Positions 1 through 10,109 of a DNA stretch of 64,000 bases are shown one piece after another. A program made the translations under genes and the position numbers. The notes under the pieces were generated by a model. It saw only the letters and a program-made list of their open reading frames with translations. It was not told the origin of the DNA and did no database searches. This DNA is from Haematobia irritans (Eukaryota; Arthropoda; Insecta; Diptera; Muscidae): the NCBI RefSeq assembly GCF_050003625.1, contig NC_134400.1, positions 56,796,066 to 56,860,065 of the forward strand, read 5' to 3'. Within the stretch, counting starts at the first letter, position 1, and each line of letters opens with the position of its first letter.

Positions 1-44
1 AAGAAATTATACGATTTTATAAATTTTTAAATGTTTTTCCCTTT

Positions 45-115
45 CGCCTGGACGGAGAATCGAACCGCGCACCATGCACTTAGAAAGCCAACACACTAAC
101 CACTGAGCTATGTAC
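45..115 (-). other. tRNA-like segment in M1 copy 1, minus strand
   Basis: Read on the minus strand this shows a box A-like TAGCTCAGTGGTTA (98-111) and a perfect box B-like GGTTCGATTCT (56-66), with tRNA-like spacing. Acceptor-stem pairing is poor and it lies in a repeat present in several copies, so I read it as a tRNA-derived piece and not a working tRNA gene. Confidence 0.6.
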
Positions 116-230
116 CTGTTATGGTCATCAATAGATAATTATCCATATAAGTTATATTTATATAGCATAGCTTGCGGCGGCCACGAACCGAATAAACAAA
201 GTTTATTTAACAGAAACAAACATTTAGTTT

Positions 231-303
231 GGCACCGTGGAGCAGTGGTTGCTACGTCCGACTTGCATACCAAGGGTCGTGGATTCGATCCCTGCTTCGA
301 CCA
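231..303 (+). other. tRNA-like segment in M1 copy 1, plus strand
   Basis: Box A-like TGGAGCAGTGG (238-248) and box B-like GGATTCGATCC (281-291) are followed by a T-run from 307 that could act as a Pol III terminator. The acceptor ends do not pair well. The same segment occurs at 6809-6881, so it belongs to the repeat. Confidence 0.6.
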
Positions 304-642
304 AAGTTTTTTTTTTTTTTTTTTTTTTTTACATATATTCCAGATATGTTCGGAAGATTCCGAAAAAATGTTCAACATTACATTGTAGTATATTAAATTT
401 TGAACTGTAAAATGTGTCTTATTAAAGACCTAAAGTCAGAAAAGAATAGTGTTCGATATAAACGAAATGGACTGTGTTGTTGTTTAAAAAATAACTTTTT
501 TATTGAATAAATAAAAATTTTGTAACAAACGAATTTTTTTGGTGATAAAAGTTTCAAATTTTCGAAGCATTTCAAAAAAACTCTAACAAAAGAAAAACGT
601 TTTCGCTACACGTTTTCCAAGCGTTTTTTTCTTTGCGTGTAA

Positions 643-2201
643 ACTCAAAAACTGCTCAATTTGGAACGGCTTCTCAACGGAGAAAACCAAATTCGGTAAT
701 TGGCCACCCTTGTGCAAACGAACAACTCCATTACTCTTTTTTTTGTGCATCGGTGAACTCTTGCAATTTTTGGAATTTTAAAATGAGCTTAGACTAAGCT
801 CATTTTCCAATATAAGTAGCCTTCATTCGTACGATATGTTCGAGTGCCGTTTTTCTGTCCACTTTTTGAATGCGACGCAACAATGCCAATGTCACAATTA
901 AATGCTGAAGTGCTCCAATATGCTTTTCAACTTAAATATAAAGCAGTCTCACTTTCACGCTTGAATTTAATCACGAATGCAAAGCAATAGAACAAAATGC
1001 TTTTGTACGTTTGTAAACAATAAAATGAACTGTCACTGGAATAAATTTGTCAGTTGTCGAATAAGACATTTCAGCCACCCTGCACTGATATATTATTCAT
1101 CTTTATTAATCAATTATGATATATTATTCATCTTTAGTTTTAGGACATGCAATATTGCATCCTTGCATTAAAGATGAAAAGGAATCAAATATAGACTACA
1201 ACTTGTATTGGGGATTTTTTATTTTTGGTTTATTTTTTTTTTTAATTAAGAAAAATTTAAATTAAGAAAAATTTATTATAACAGAATCTGTTATAATCTG
1301 TCAGTATAACAAATTCTGTTATAATGCGGCATTTATAACTGACTATTACTTATACATGAATAGCTGTGTATATCTCGAAAAGTGAATAAAAGTTCTATAA
1401 ATGAGATCTCTGTGATAATTTTAATGTTTTAGAACCTAGATTTAAAGCTAGATAGTTCCCTAAAAAATATCCTTATTTTAAAGAACCGGCATCTTTGTCT
1501 CGGAATATATACCATAATCCTTAAAGATATTTTAGTATTGATTGTCCTTGGCTTTAAAGATCAATATCTTTTGATCCAAGTAAACTTTTTTGAGTGTGTA
1601 AATAGAATAAATTATTTGCGAACAAAATGTTAAATTATAATTCGAAAATATCTTCTTTTATTTGATTAATTGAGATAAAATCCTAAAAAAAATTTAATCA
1701 CTTTATTTCTAATGTGATTAAAAACTTAATCAAAGTTTTATTTTAAATTATATTGGTGATATTTTATTCTTTTTTGTAATACGTTTGCTGTCAACTCTCT
1801 ATTTTAAAGATTTTTCATTATAATGTGTCAGAATATTAATATTATGTTCAGTGTAGAGAAACCATTCTATCCAACATACTTATGGCCAGTTTCTCATCCT
1901 CCGATTAATTTTAACCGGTGGATAGACCTCCGGTTAGTAAAATTTTTGTATGGGATCAGCTGTTTTATCGACACGATAAATAATAACAAGACATTGAGAA
2001 ACTGGCCCTTAGATAGTAAAATCTACACGACCACAAATGTTGCCTATCGTTGGCAATTCTCAATAGATTTCTCCAATATGGACTTAGTCCTAAATGAAAT
2101 CATAGTGTCAATGTGAACACTTCATTATGAGTTTACTAAATTATATTGTATCTTTATGTCAGCATATGTGTAAATCGTTATTTTCTATTTTTGCTTTACA
2201 G
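643..2201. other. Intronic sequence upstream of the first P5CS exon seen
   Basis: This A+T-rich stretch holds no supportable gene. A MITE-type 3' end (cttttttgagtgtgta) lies near 1597, and the preceding text (about 1380-1597) matches internal sequence of the MITE E copies at 4795 and 37329. The pyrimidine-rich tail TTGCTTTACAG just before 2202 is the splice acceptor of the first exon. The preceding P5CS coding exon was not seen here. Confidence 0.5.
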
Positions 2202-2345
2202 GTTGCAGAATGTCACTTGGAAGGTCGAGAAGTTATCATGGTTACCAGTGGTGCCGTGGCATTTGGCAAACAAAAATTGGCACAAGAATTACTAATGTCG
2301 TTGTCGATGCGAGAGACTCTCGCTCCCAAGGATCATTCGAAAGAT
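2202..2345 (+). CDS. P5CS: P5CS exon (glutamate 5-kinase domain, part 1)
   Basis: This exon encodes 48 residues of delta-1-pyrroline-5-carboxylate synthase, the bifunctional mitochondrial enzyme that phosphorylates glutamate with ATP and reduces it with NADPH to glutamate semialdehyde/P5C for proline and ornithine synthesis. It begins [11 protein letters not shown] and carries the kinase glycine-rich substrate motif [11 protein letters not shown], then the P5CS-specific stretch LAPKDHSKD. It is bounded by TTTACAG at 2195-2201 and the donor GTAAGTG at 2346. Both boundaries are phase 0. The start codon and mitochondrial leader must lie left of the window. The intron to the next exon is only 161 bp and retains no open frame. 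Family identity is from motif recognition; no alignment was run. Confidence 0.93.
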
Positions 2346-2506
2346 GTAAGTGTTACCCTTCAAGATAGAAGTGGATATGTGTCCTTACCTTTGATATGTG
2401 AATGTCTCTAGACATTCACATGCATTTCATGTGTCATATAGTAGGGCATTATAAGCTCTTGTTAGCCATTTGTTTGTACTTTTTTTTTTGTTTGCAACAT
2501 TTTCAG

Positions 2507-2614
2507 GATGATGGCTTCTTGCTGGAACCCAGAGCAGCGGCTGCTGTTGGCCAATCCGGATTGATGTCACTGTATGATGCCATGTTTGCACAGTATGGTG
2601 TGAAAATAGCACAG
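2507..2614 (+). CDS. P5CS: P5CS exon (glutamate 5-kinase domain, part 2)
   Basis: This exon encodes 36 residues starting [18 protein letters not shown] and continuing [18 protein letters not shown]. The AAAVGQ..LM motif is conserved in glutamate 5-kinases and P5CS. The acceptor is ACATTTTCAG and the donor GTAATG at 2615, both phase 0. The 11.7-kb intron that follows is filled with nested transposons, but its ends look normal. The next exon begins with [12 protein letters not shown], which continues the kinase fold directly, so no coding sequence seems to be missing between them. Confidence 0.93.
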
Positions 2615-3437
2615 GTAATGTGAATAATGATTCCTGCATCCATCATTCCCACCATTATTGTATAGTGAGGCATGGGGGAGCAATTACCCGCAGCATTATT
2701 AGCTCTAATGTAAAAAATAAACAATCGAAGAAATAATATTTGCATCTGTTGGCAAAATTTATGTTCCATCTAAATCGTTACGAGAGAACTCAATGATGAT
2801 GCTTTGGCAACAACAGCCTGGAATAATGGGCCTTTATATGGGGTGGGGGGCTTATATCCCTCCTTCCTCCACCCTTTTATTTATAATCCCTTAGGCAAAT
2901 GGCAATAATGGAAATTGAATATAAGGAAAAATATAAATAAAAGTGGTAAATATTTGAAAAAGGGGATTATTTCATTTGAAATGTCTATAATTTAGACATG
3001 AAAGTGCTATTATTTAGGGTATCAGTAAAAATTATTGGCCAAAAAGGGTATGTCTCATTCATTCACATTCGTGTGTGACTATCATCGCAGTGGTTTGGAA
3101 TTTAAGAAAGTGAACATAAAGAGTTGAAATGGTATGAATTCTGTCTGTTAAAAGAGCACAATTATTCATAGAGAAAAAGTTCAAATATTTTCATAGATAA
3201 TAACCCAAGTGTGTGGAACGGTTTAAGCGGGTTAATACACATACACATTGAGTTTGTCAAGTGGAACATAGGAGTTTAGTTGTTTCGTCCTTTTATTACC
3301 TTCAAGAGGTATTACAATTAAGCCTAATTGCCACTTTGGATATACTATTAGAACAAACTTTCACAGGGAGATTGTGTTCAACATTTAATGACAGCTGGTC
3401 GTAAGTTACAAGCTAATTACTCCAGCGTTACAGTTAG
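2615..3437 (+). other. Start of the 11.7-kb P5CS intron
   Basis: Donor GTAATG at 2615 opens an intron that ends with CCGCAG at 14334. This first part is A+T-rich single-copy-looking sequence. I see no repeat end, RNA gene or open frame worth reporting in it. Confidence 0.6.
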
Positions 3438-3439
3438 TA

Positions 3440-4234
3440 CACTGTTAGAAAAATATGTTTTACATATGTTCCGATATAAACAAAATGTGTTTCGGGCACA
3501 ATTTTTAAACACAATATATTTAAGTGCAAACATGTAATGTTCCTAAACTAACACAAAATGTTTGGGACACATATGTTAATATGTTAGAATATATTATGTT
3601 TGGGGCATGAATGTTTCATACAAATAATATGTGTGAATGTAAACATATATAAATTTACAAATTTCGAGTAAACATATATATGTTGTGATACTTTATTCAT
3701 AGAGCGACAGAGAGAGTTAGTATAGAGAAAGAAATAGAGATGGAAAACGGGAGGGTTGTTATGTTGAAAGATATCAATATAACGCAGCGAGAGAATGAAA
3801 TGAGAGCAATTTCTGTGAAACCGCTTGTATGTTGTTTCGGAAAACTGTTTCATGATAAGACCAAACATTTAATATGCTTTAGTCTAAATATTATTTAATT
3901 TGAATATTAGAATGAGTATTCGGAATAAAGAGAATAGACATTCGGAACCATGAAAATAGACATTTGAAAAAAAAACAGCATATTTGTATTACAGAAAAAG
4001 ATGCGAGGAACTCAAAAATTTCGTGGAAGTGAAAATTATGTGAGGGAATGAGCACAATCTTCTTTGAGGAATTCTTCCAAGCATATACTATTTTTGGACT
4101 CAAAATGCTTCCAAACATATAATATGCTCACATAAAACAAACATATTAATGTTTCGGCAGTATCCAATAATATATGTGCTTCCTGCAAAATATGTTTGGA
4201 ATATATGTTAGAGAAGCGATTTTATTTGAGGGTG
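3440..4234 (-). mobile_element. MITE F, copy 1
   Basis: About 795 bp flanked by TA on both sides (3438-3439, 4235-4236), starting CACTGTTAGAAAAATATG and ending TTGAGGGTG. A reversed, near-full copy lies at 44981-45783, also between TAs. The interior is rich in ACATATGTT-like motifs. Part of it (around 3990-4060) matches an internal block of composite MITE M1. No transposase is encoded. The TA flanks suggest Tc1/mariner-type mobilisation; the superfamily is inference. Confidence 0.72.
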
Positions 4235-4319
4235 TAGTGAATAAAAATAAAGAAAATTATCATAGAATACCATAGAATGGTAATGAGATTGTAACAGATC
4301 GAAATATCGATGTCCGATT

Positions 4320-4790
4320 TATATTATTGATCAGGGAGAAAATCTAAGACGATATAACGATCTCCGTATGTCTGGCTGTCTTTTCAACTATTATAATTAC
4401 GCTACAACCTTCAATAATGAAGATTGTTCACAAACTCGTCTTTTATATGCAGACAGATCAAGTTCCAAGATGGGATATAACGGCCCATATTTCGATATAG
4501 CCCCCATACAAGGGGATCCACCGGCTTGACTTTGTGAGCATATAGACGCCGATAATTTTATCCGAATTGAAACATAAAGGTATTTTGTGGTCAAAAAGAG
4601 CTGTGCTAAATTTGGTATATATGTTTTGATATAGCCCCCATATAGACCTATATCCCGATTTGACTTCTTAAGGGTATGAAATTTGAAATTTTTAGCCGAA
4701 TTGGTTAAAATTTAAAATCAGCGTTGTTTTAGATCCACAACGAACTATGCTAAATATAGTGTACAATGATCAATTTCAGTATATCTCATT
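4320..4790 (+). mobile_element. Diverged HINE remnant
   Basis: Two spaced copies of the HINE internal core are seen (ATATAGCCCCCATA at about 4495 and 4632), with the typical 'gatttgact' and 'aaatttgg' surroundings. No 5' or 3' hairpin was found, so this is an old fragment. Confidence 0.5.
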
Positions 4791-4794
4791 TGTA

Positions 4795-5405
4795 CACTGA
4801 GAAAAAATATTGTTGTGAAGCCAAAGATTTCATGTCCTTAAAATACGAATGCAAACTTTGCTTAGCGTAGAAGACGAATTTCTCTGATAAAAAGGTTTTT
4901 TTCCTTGTCCAAAAGTCGATACACTTTTCAATGAAGTCGTTTTGTCCTTATTATTAAGCGAATTCACTTAAAAATGGGTATCATAAAATGAAAGAAACAT
5001 TTTTTGGGCTAAGGTCAACTTGACTTTAATAATTCAGAAAAAATCTTTATAATTAATGAAATTGTCTTTAAATTTGTTGTCGTTTTGCATCTTGACAACA
5101 AAGCAACAAAGCAAAAAACATAAATAGCATAATTTCTACTAGAAGTCGAGTCTGAGTTTAAAAAATAAAGTTGTCGTTAAATTTTTTTAAAGGACTTTGA
5201 TAGCATATGAAGAAAAAAAAAACTGAAAAAGAGAAATATTAAAATTTGCTTCCTAGAATCAAGCGCATAAAACCCAAATTTAAAAGAGAATTGTGTCTTA
5301 AAAGTATCCTTGCTTGAATTCTCTGCTTCTTTGGCTCGGAATCAATACCAAAATTGTTAAAGTAAAGATAAAATCTTTGGAACCGGTCATGCTTTTTGTT
5401 CAGTG
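4795..5405 (+). mobile_element. MITE E, copy 1
   Basis: About 610 bp with TA flanks (4793-4794, 5406-5407) and short inverted ends: CACTGAGAAAAAAT on the left, TTTTTGTTCAGTG on the right. Related copies are at 35838-37186 (split by a mariner) and 37329-37936. It has no coding capacity. Confidence 0.72.
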
Positions 5406-5440
5406 TAGACTAATCGCTGGATTAGACTTCTTGGATCAAC

Positions 5441-6253
5441 ACACGCAACAAATAATTCTTTCCAAAACGAAATTTTAGACAATTGCCTTTCGCTATAAGG
5501 AAGTTTGTTTGGAAGAAAAGTATGTAATATTTGTGATAAACGTTGATTATTTTACAGGATGTAAAAACAATTTCATTAAGACTAACTCAAAAAATCGTTT
5601 CTGGCTAATTTCATCTTCCCTCACATCTTTCTCGCTTCCACGATATTTTTCTGTAATTATACGACTTTAATTAAATTTTTTTAAAGTTTACGGAGAATCG
5701 AACCGCCGACCACACAATTTGCCAAAACACTACGTAGCTGTTATTGTCATCACCAGACAATTATCGCTATAGCCATTAACTCACAAGTCATATAGTTTAT
5801 ATATTTATATAGCATAGTTGTGGGCGCCTACTTGCCGATGTAGAGAAAATTTACTTAACAGAAACATACATTTAGTTGGCCACCATTTAAATTTAGTTTA
5901 GCATGTCCACCTTGCATACAAAGGGTTGTGGGTTCAATCCCTACTTCGACAGAACGCCAAAATGTTTTTTGGTTACATATACTCCAAACCGTTTCGGTAG
6001 ATTCCTAAAAGATGTACGATATTACATACTACTATATTAAATTTATACTATAAAACTTCAAAGTGTATCTAATTAAAGACTTAAAGTCAAAAAAGAACAG
6101 AGCTTCATATAAACGAAATGGACTGTGTTTTTGGATCAAAAATTATTTTTTTTATAGCAAAAATAAAATTTTGTACCAAAAATTTGTTTTGAAATTTTCG
6201 AAAACATATTAAAAAAACTCTAACTAAGGAAAAACGTTTTTTCTTTGGGCGTA
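5441..6253 (+). mobile_element. Composite MITE M1, copy 2 (diverged)
   Basis: Starts ACACGCAACAAATAATTC and ends TTCTTTGGGCGTA. It has the same internal order as copy 3, but both tRNA-like segments are more decayed (about 5690-5755 on minus, 5878-5951 on plus). It lies immediately left of copy 3 in the same orientation, separated by about 50 bp. Confidence 0.65.
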
Positions 6254-6622
6254 GAAACAGTAATATGCTTGCTATTTATTATGGTAAACATAAGGACACT
6301 GAATACACGCAAAAAAATAATTCTTTCCTCCCAAACAAAATTTTAGACAAACAAAGTTCGTTTCTCATTTGCTTTTCGCTGTAAGGAAGTGTATTTGGAA
6401 GAAAAGTATATACTTTTTGTGATAAATGTTTATTCTTTTCCAGGATGTAAAAACAATTTCATAAAGGCTAACTCAAAAAACATTGTTTTCTTGCTAATTG
6501 CATTTGCCCTCACATCTTTCTCACACCCACGAGGTTTTTTAGTTCTTAACACCATTTCCTGTAATACCAACAATGTAGAAGAAATTATACGTTTTATACA
6601 TTTTTAAAATTTTTTTACCTTT

Positions 6623-6692
6623 CGCCTGGACGGAGAATCGAACCGCGGACCATGCACTTTGTAAGCCAACACACTAACCACTGAGCTATGTA
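6623..6692 (-). other. tRNA-like segment in M1 copy 3, minus strand
   Basis: The minus strand carries box A-like TAGCTCAGTGGTTA and box B GGTTCGATTCT at normal tRNA spacing, with an anticodon-loop-like CTTACAA between them. It matches 45-115. The stems are imperfect. Confidence 0.6.
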
Positions 6693-6808
6693 CCTGTTAT
6701 GGTCATCAATAGATAAATATCCATATAATTTATATTTATATAGCATAGCTTGCGGCGCCCACGAACTGAATAAACAAAGTTTATTTAACAGAAACAAACA
6801 TTTCGTTT

Positions 6809-6881
6809 GGCACCGTGGAGCAGTGGTTGCTACGTCCGACTTGCATGCCAAGGGTCGTGGGTTCGATCTCTGATTCGACCA
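6809..6881 (+). other. tRNA-like segment in M1 copy 3, plus strand
   Basis: TGGAGCAGTGG (box A-like) and GGTTCGATCTC (box B-like), followed by a T-run from about 6886. It matches 231-303. It faces away from the minus-strand segment, so the two putative Pol III promoters are divergent. Confidence 0.6.
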
Positions 6882-7515
6882 AAGTTTTTTTTTTTTTACA
6901 TATATTCCAGATATGTTCGGAAGATTCCGAAAAAATGTTCAACATTACATTGTAGTATATTAAATTTTGAACTGTAAAATGTGTCTTATTAAAGACCTAA
7001 AGTCAGAAAAGAACAGTGTTTGACATAAACGAAATGGACTGTGTTGTTGTTTCAAAAATAACTTTTTTTATTGAAAAAATAAAAACTTTGTAACAAACGA
7101 ATTTTTTAGTGATAAAAGTTTAAATTTTTTGAAGCAATTCAAATAACTCTAACAAAAGAAAAACGTTTTCGGTACACGTTTTCCAAACGTTTTTTTTTTC
7201 TTTGCGTGTATCATTAGTATTTTGATTTTCATTTGCATATATGGCCTGATTAAAATTATCGTTTTCGAAAATAGAATTAGATCTGAAATCCATTAATATC
7301 TTCATTTCTCCTGTTCTATTTGACTTCTGTTAAAAATAAATTTTGACTTCTGTTAGAAATAAAACAAACAATTTTCGTGCATATCTAAAATCTTAAGTAA
7401 CTGATTCTAAATTTAACTTCGGAAATCGTACTACAAAATCTTTGTCTTTACTATAATGCTGTTGGGATTGATTCCGATTCGAAGAAGTAGGCAATTGAAG
7501 TAAGGATGGTAAGGA

Positions 7516-7561
7516 TTAAATGTATCCTTACTTAACCTAACCTAAGTAAGGATACATTTAA
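7516..7561. repeat. Perfect 18-bp hairpin
   Basis: The left arm TTAAATGTATCCTTACTT (7516-7533) is followed by the 10-base loop AACCTAACCT and an exact reverse complement at 7544-7561. It has no T-run and sits in A+T-rich repeat-like sequence within the P5CS intron. Confidence 0.85.
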
Positions 7562-8593
7562 CACATAAATCCCTTTTAAATTTGAGTTTTGCGTACTTGA
7601 TTCTAGGAAACAAATTGTAATTTATTTGTTTTTTTTTTTCAGCTATAAAGAAAATGCTATGAAAATCCTTTAAAAATTTGTTAAGGATAACTTCCAAATT
7701 AGTTAAATTTAGCGTTAGTTTAACTACGGATTTTTTCGGTGTATATTTTTCCAAATAAAGGATAATACATAAGGTTTGACGAAATAACAATCCTAAAACC
7801 AGGGACTGTAAATAACTGTTTTCCAGAAAATTTAAACTCAAAAACTCTTCATGTTAGAGTCAACGGAGACTTATTCTGTCATATACCAATAGATTCATCT
7901 AGGAAAGCTCTTTCAGAATCTACGGTGATATTAAAAAAACGCTCCCAACTCCAAAGATAACGGTTATTTTTCAACGTAAAAATAAAAGGTCATAAATAAA
8001 ACTCTTTTGGAGTTTTTTTTCGTTGGAAAATAAAACTCTTTTCAGGAGTTTTATTTTTTCCGTATTAAATAAACTTATATTAATTTTTTTTCTTTTTTTA
8101 ACAGTTTATGGTTTTATTGAGTCTATCTCACATAAAGTTTGTATTAATTTATTTGTTTAATTTAACGAACATAATTTTTTTCCAAATTTTCAACGGAAAG
8201 ATTTGAACGCTCAGTACCAATTTAAGAGCAGAGAATGCTCTTTACACGTTTACTTGGGTTGCAGGAACACAGTACAGTTTTTGCCAATATATACAAGTAC
8301 GGATAATTTACTTTTTTTGCTTCCCAGAACTCAAAAAGAGGTTTATCAATCGACAAGAGCCTTGGCGAAAAGTTATCGATTTCTTCCTCATTATATATCG
8401 ATTTCTTCCTCATTATCAGTGTCTTCGCTTTCTTGTTCCCTGTCAATATTTAGGGTGTTCAAAAATTGACCCAAAAGCGATATATTCGATTGCGATGGAT
8501 ATGTTACATCAACCATCGCATTGGCTATTATTTATCTGCAAAGAGAAAGAAAAAAAAACAAATAAATAGAATTTTTAGAAAAAGAATTGTTAA

Positions 8594-10109
8594 CCCTTTC
8601 GACCCTAAAGTTGCCTGTGGGCAACTTTTTGTGTTTTGAGACTCACTGTCAGCGTTGTTTTTGCTTTTGTTCATAAAACTGTAACGGTATGGAAAGCTAC
8701 AAGTGTTTTCTTCAAGTTGAATGAAAAATCAGCTAATTTGGTTGTCAACTAGCAAAAAATTTTTCATTAATACGCACGTACCTCAAGAAAAAAATATTTG
8801 CGAATTTAAAAAGAGGTTTTTTTCAAAAATTACAACTAAAATGTTGAAAGTTTTTATTAAATCTGTTGTAGTACATGTCAAATAAAATATTTCTGGAAGT
8901 CAAATCTTAGAATTGCAATAAAACAACGGATGAGAAATTTTTAAAATTGAAAAGTTGCCTGTGGGCAACTTTGGCCAATTGTGGTAGTAAAATTACATAT
9001 TTTTGTGGACATAAGACCTGGAGAAAAAAGGCTTGAAAAACAATGATTTTGAAAAAATTTTGAATTTGGCGCTTTATAATACTTTGGTTTTTTAAACCGT
9101 CAGTTAAATTGACATGGGTTAAAAAAAAAAAAAAAACACTTTCTTGAGTCACGCGTGAGCCGTGAATGAAATTTAAACGAAACCTCGTGAATGTGCGTGA
9201 ACGGGATTAAAGAAAAATGTGTGGCGCGTGAGATTGAGTAAAAATCAAATTGTGTTCGTGATTGTGAGTGAGTAAACTTTCTCCGAAATCACGCTCCCGA
9301 TAAAAATTTACTTTCACGATCCAACCCACGCTCACGATCCAACTCACACTCAAGATAAACTTCACGTTAACGATAAAAATTAATGTTCACGATAAAATTC
9401 ATGTTCACGATAAAATTCATGTTCACGATAAAATTCACACTCACGGTAAAACAGACACAAAAAGTCACAATCACGAACAAATTCACGTTCACGGTTAAAT
9501 TCAAGCTCACCGATTTTAATCACCTTTACTTATTTAATCACGCTTAAGATTTCAATAGCGTGAGTCACGAGAAATTTCGTTAATTACCAGAATTTTATTG
9601 AGCCACGAAAATTGTCGTGCTCCGAAAATATTCGTGACTCACGAGATTTGTCGTGAATTACGAAAATTACCGTGAATCGTGCGAAAGCGTGAGACATAAA
9701 CGTTGTTCATGTGTGAGCGTGCGCGAGTATGACTTTTGATTTCGTGACCGTGAATTCCTACCCACATAGTGTGCGTGAGTACAAATTTTCTTCGTGAATG
9801 TTTTTGAGCGTGATTTAAATTCCACTCACGCGCTATTGTTCCATCACGCGCGCATCTAAGTATATATTTACTGTAAAATAACAAAAAACTTAACAAAAAT
9901 CCAATAAAACGTAATACGTCTATCATTAGAAAACAAACTATTTTGTAGTTACAATTGCTCAAAGTTGCCCATAGGCAACATTCTCTACCGCCTAAACGAA
10001 TGGGCGTGGCGACCCGAAATTGTGGGTAGACGCTTCTTAAATGACTTCAACATGATTAAAAGTAAAAAAAAAAATTAGCGATACCTACAAAAATTCGGGG
10101 TCGAAAGGG
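8594..10109. mobile_element. piggyBac-like non-autonomous element in TTAA
   Basis: About 1.5 kb between two TTAA sites (8590-8593 and 10110-10113). The ends are CCCTTTCGACCC on the left and its reverse complement GGGTCGAAAGGG on the right, a 12-bp inverted repeat. TTAA plus CCC ends is the piggyBac pattern. Subterminal GTTGCC..GGCAAC palindromes occur near 8604, 8952 and 9962. No transposase frame is visible. It is nested in the hAT element, so it is younger. Confidence 0.85.
9150..9850. repeat. CGTGA/TCACG degenerate simple-sequence domain
   Basis: This is the central part of the piggyBac-like element. It is packed with CGTGA or TCACG pentamers: mostly GTGA on the left, TCACG in the middle (with three 18-bp direct repeats of GTTCACGATAAAATTCAT around 9372-9430), then CGTGA again on the right. 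A shorter patch of the same motif is at about 30218-30370. It has no coding content. Confidence 0.7.

Larger units (their letters stand above)
1..642 (+). mobile_element. Composite MITE M1, copy 1 (5' end outside window)
   Basis: This is the right-hand part of a repeat that recurs at 5441-6253 and 6306-7208 and, reversed and interrupted, at 10839-14174. It ends in a T-rich tract followed by TTTGCGTGTA, which mirrors the ACACGCAAA start of the full copies, so the family has short terminal inverted repeats and TA at the ends. Inside are two tRNA-like segments pointing away from each other. No transposase is encoded. The short open frames here are by-products of the repeat. Family name unknown; assignment as a TA-flanked MITE is inference from the ends. 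Confidence 0.7.
6306..7208 (+). mobile_element. Composite MITE M1, copy 3 (best preserved)
   Basis: A complete copy of about 900 bp between TA dinucleotides (6304-6305, 7209-7210). The ends are CACGCAAAAAAATAATTC and TTTTTCTTTGCGTG, short terminal inverted repeats. The centre carries two tRNA-like segments in divergent orientation. An internal block (about 6500-6570, ctcacatctttctcac) is shared with MITE F. It is non-coding. Confidence 0.78.

Noticed and set aside
231..303. Functional tRNA genes at the tRNA-like segments (45, 231, 6623, 6809, 16238)
   Set aside because: Box A and B are present but acceptor and other stems pair badly, and each lies inside a repeated element.
3891..4118. Similar open frames at 3891-4118 (minus) and 45097-45309 (plus) as a conserved gene
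   Set aside because: Both lie at the same place in two copies of MITE F; the frame ends differ and the similarity is explained by shared repeat ancestry.
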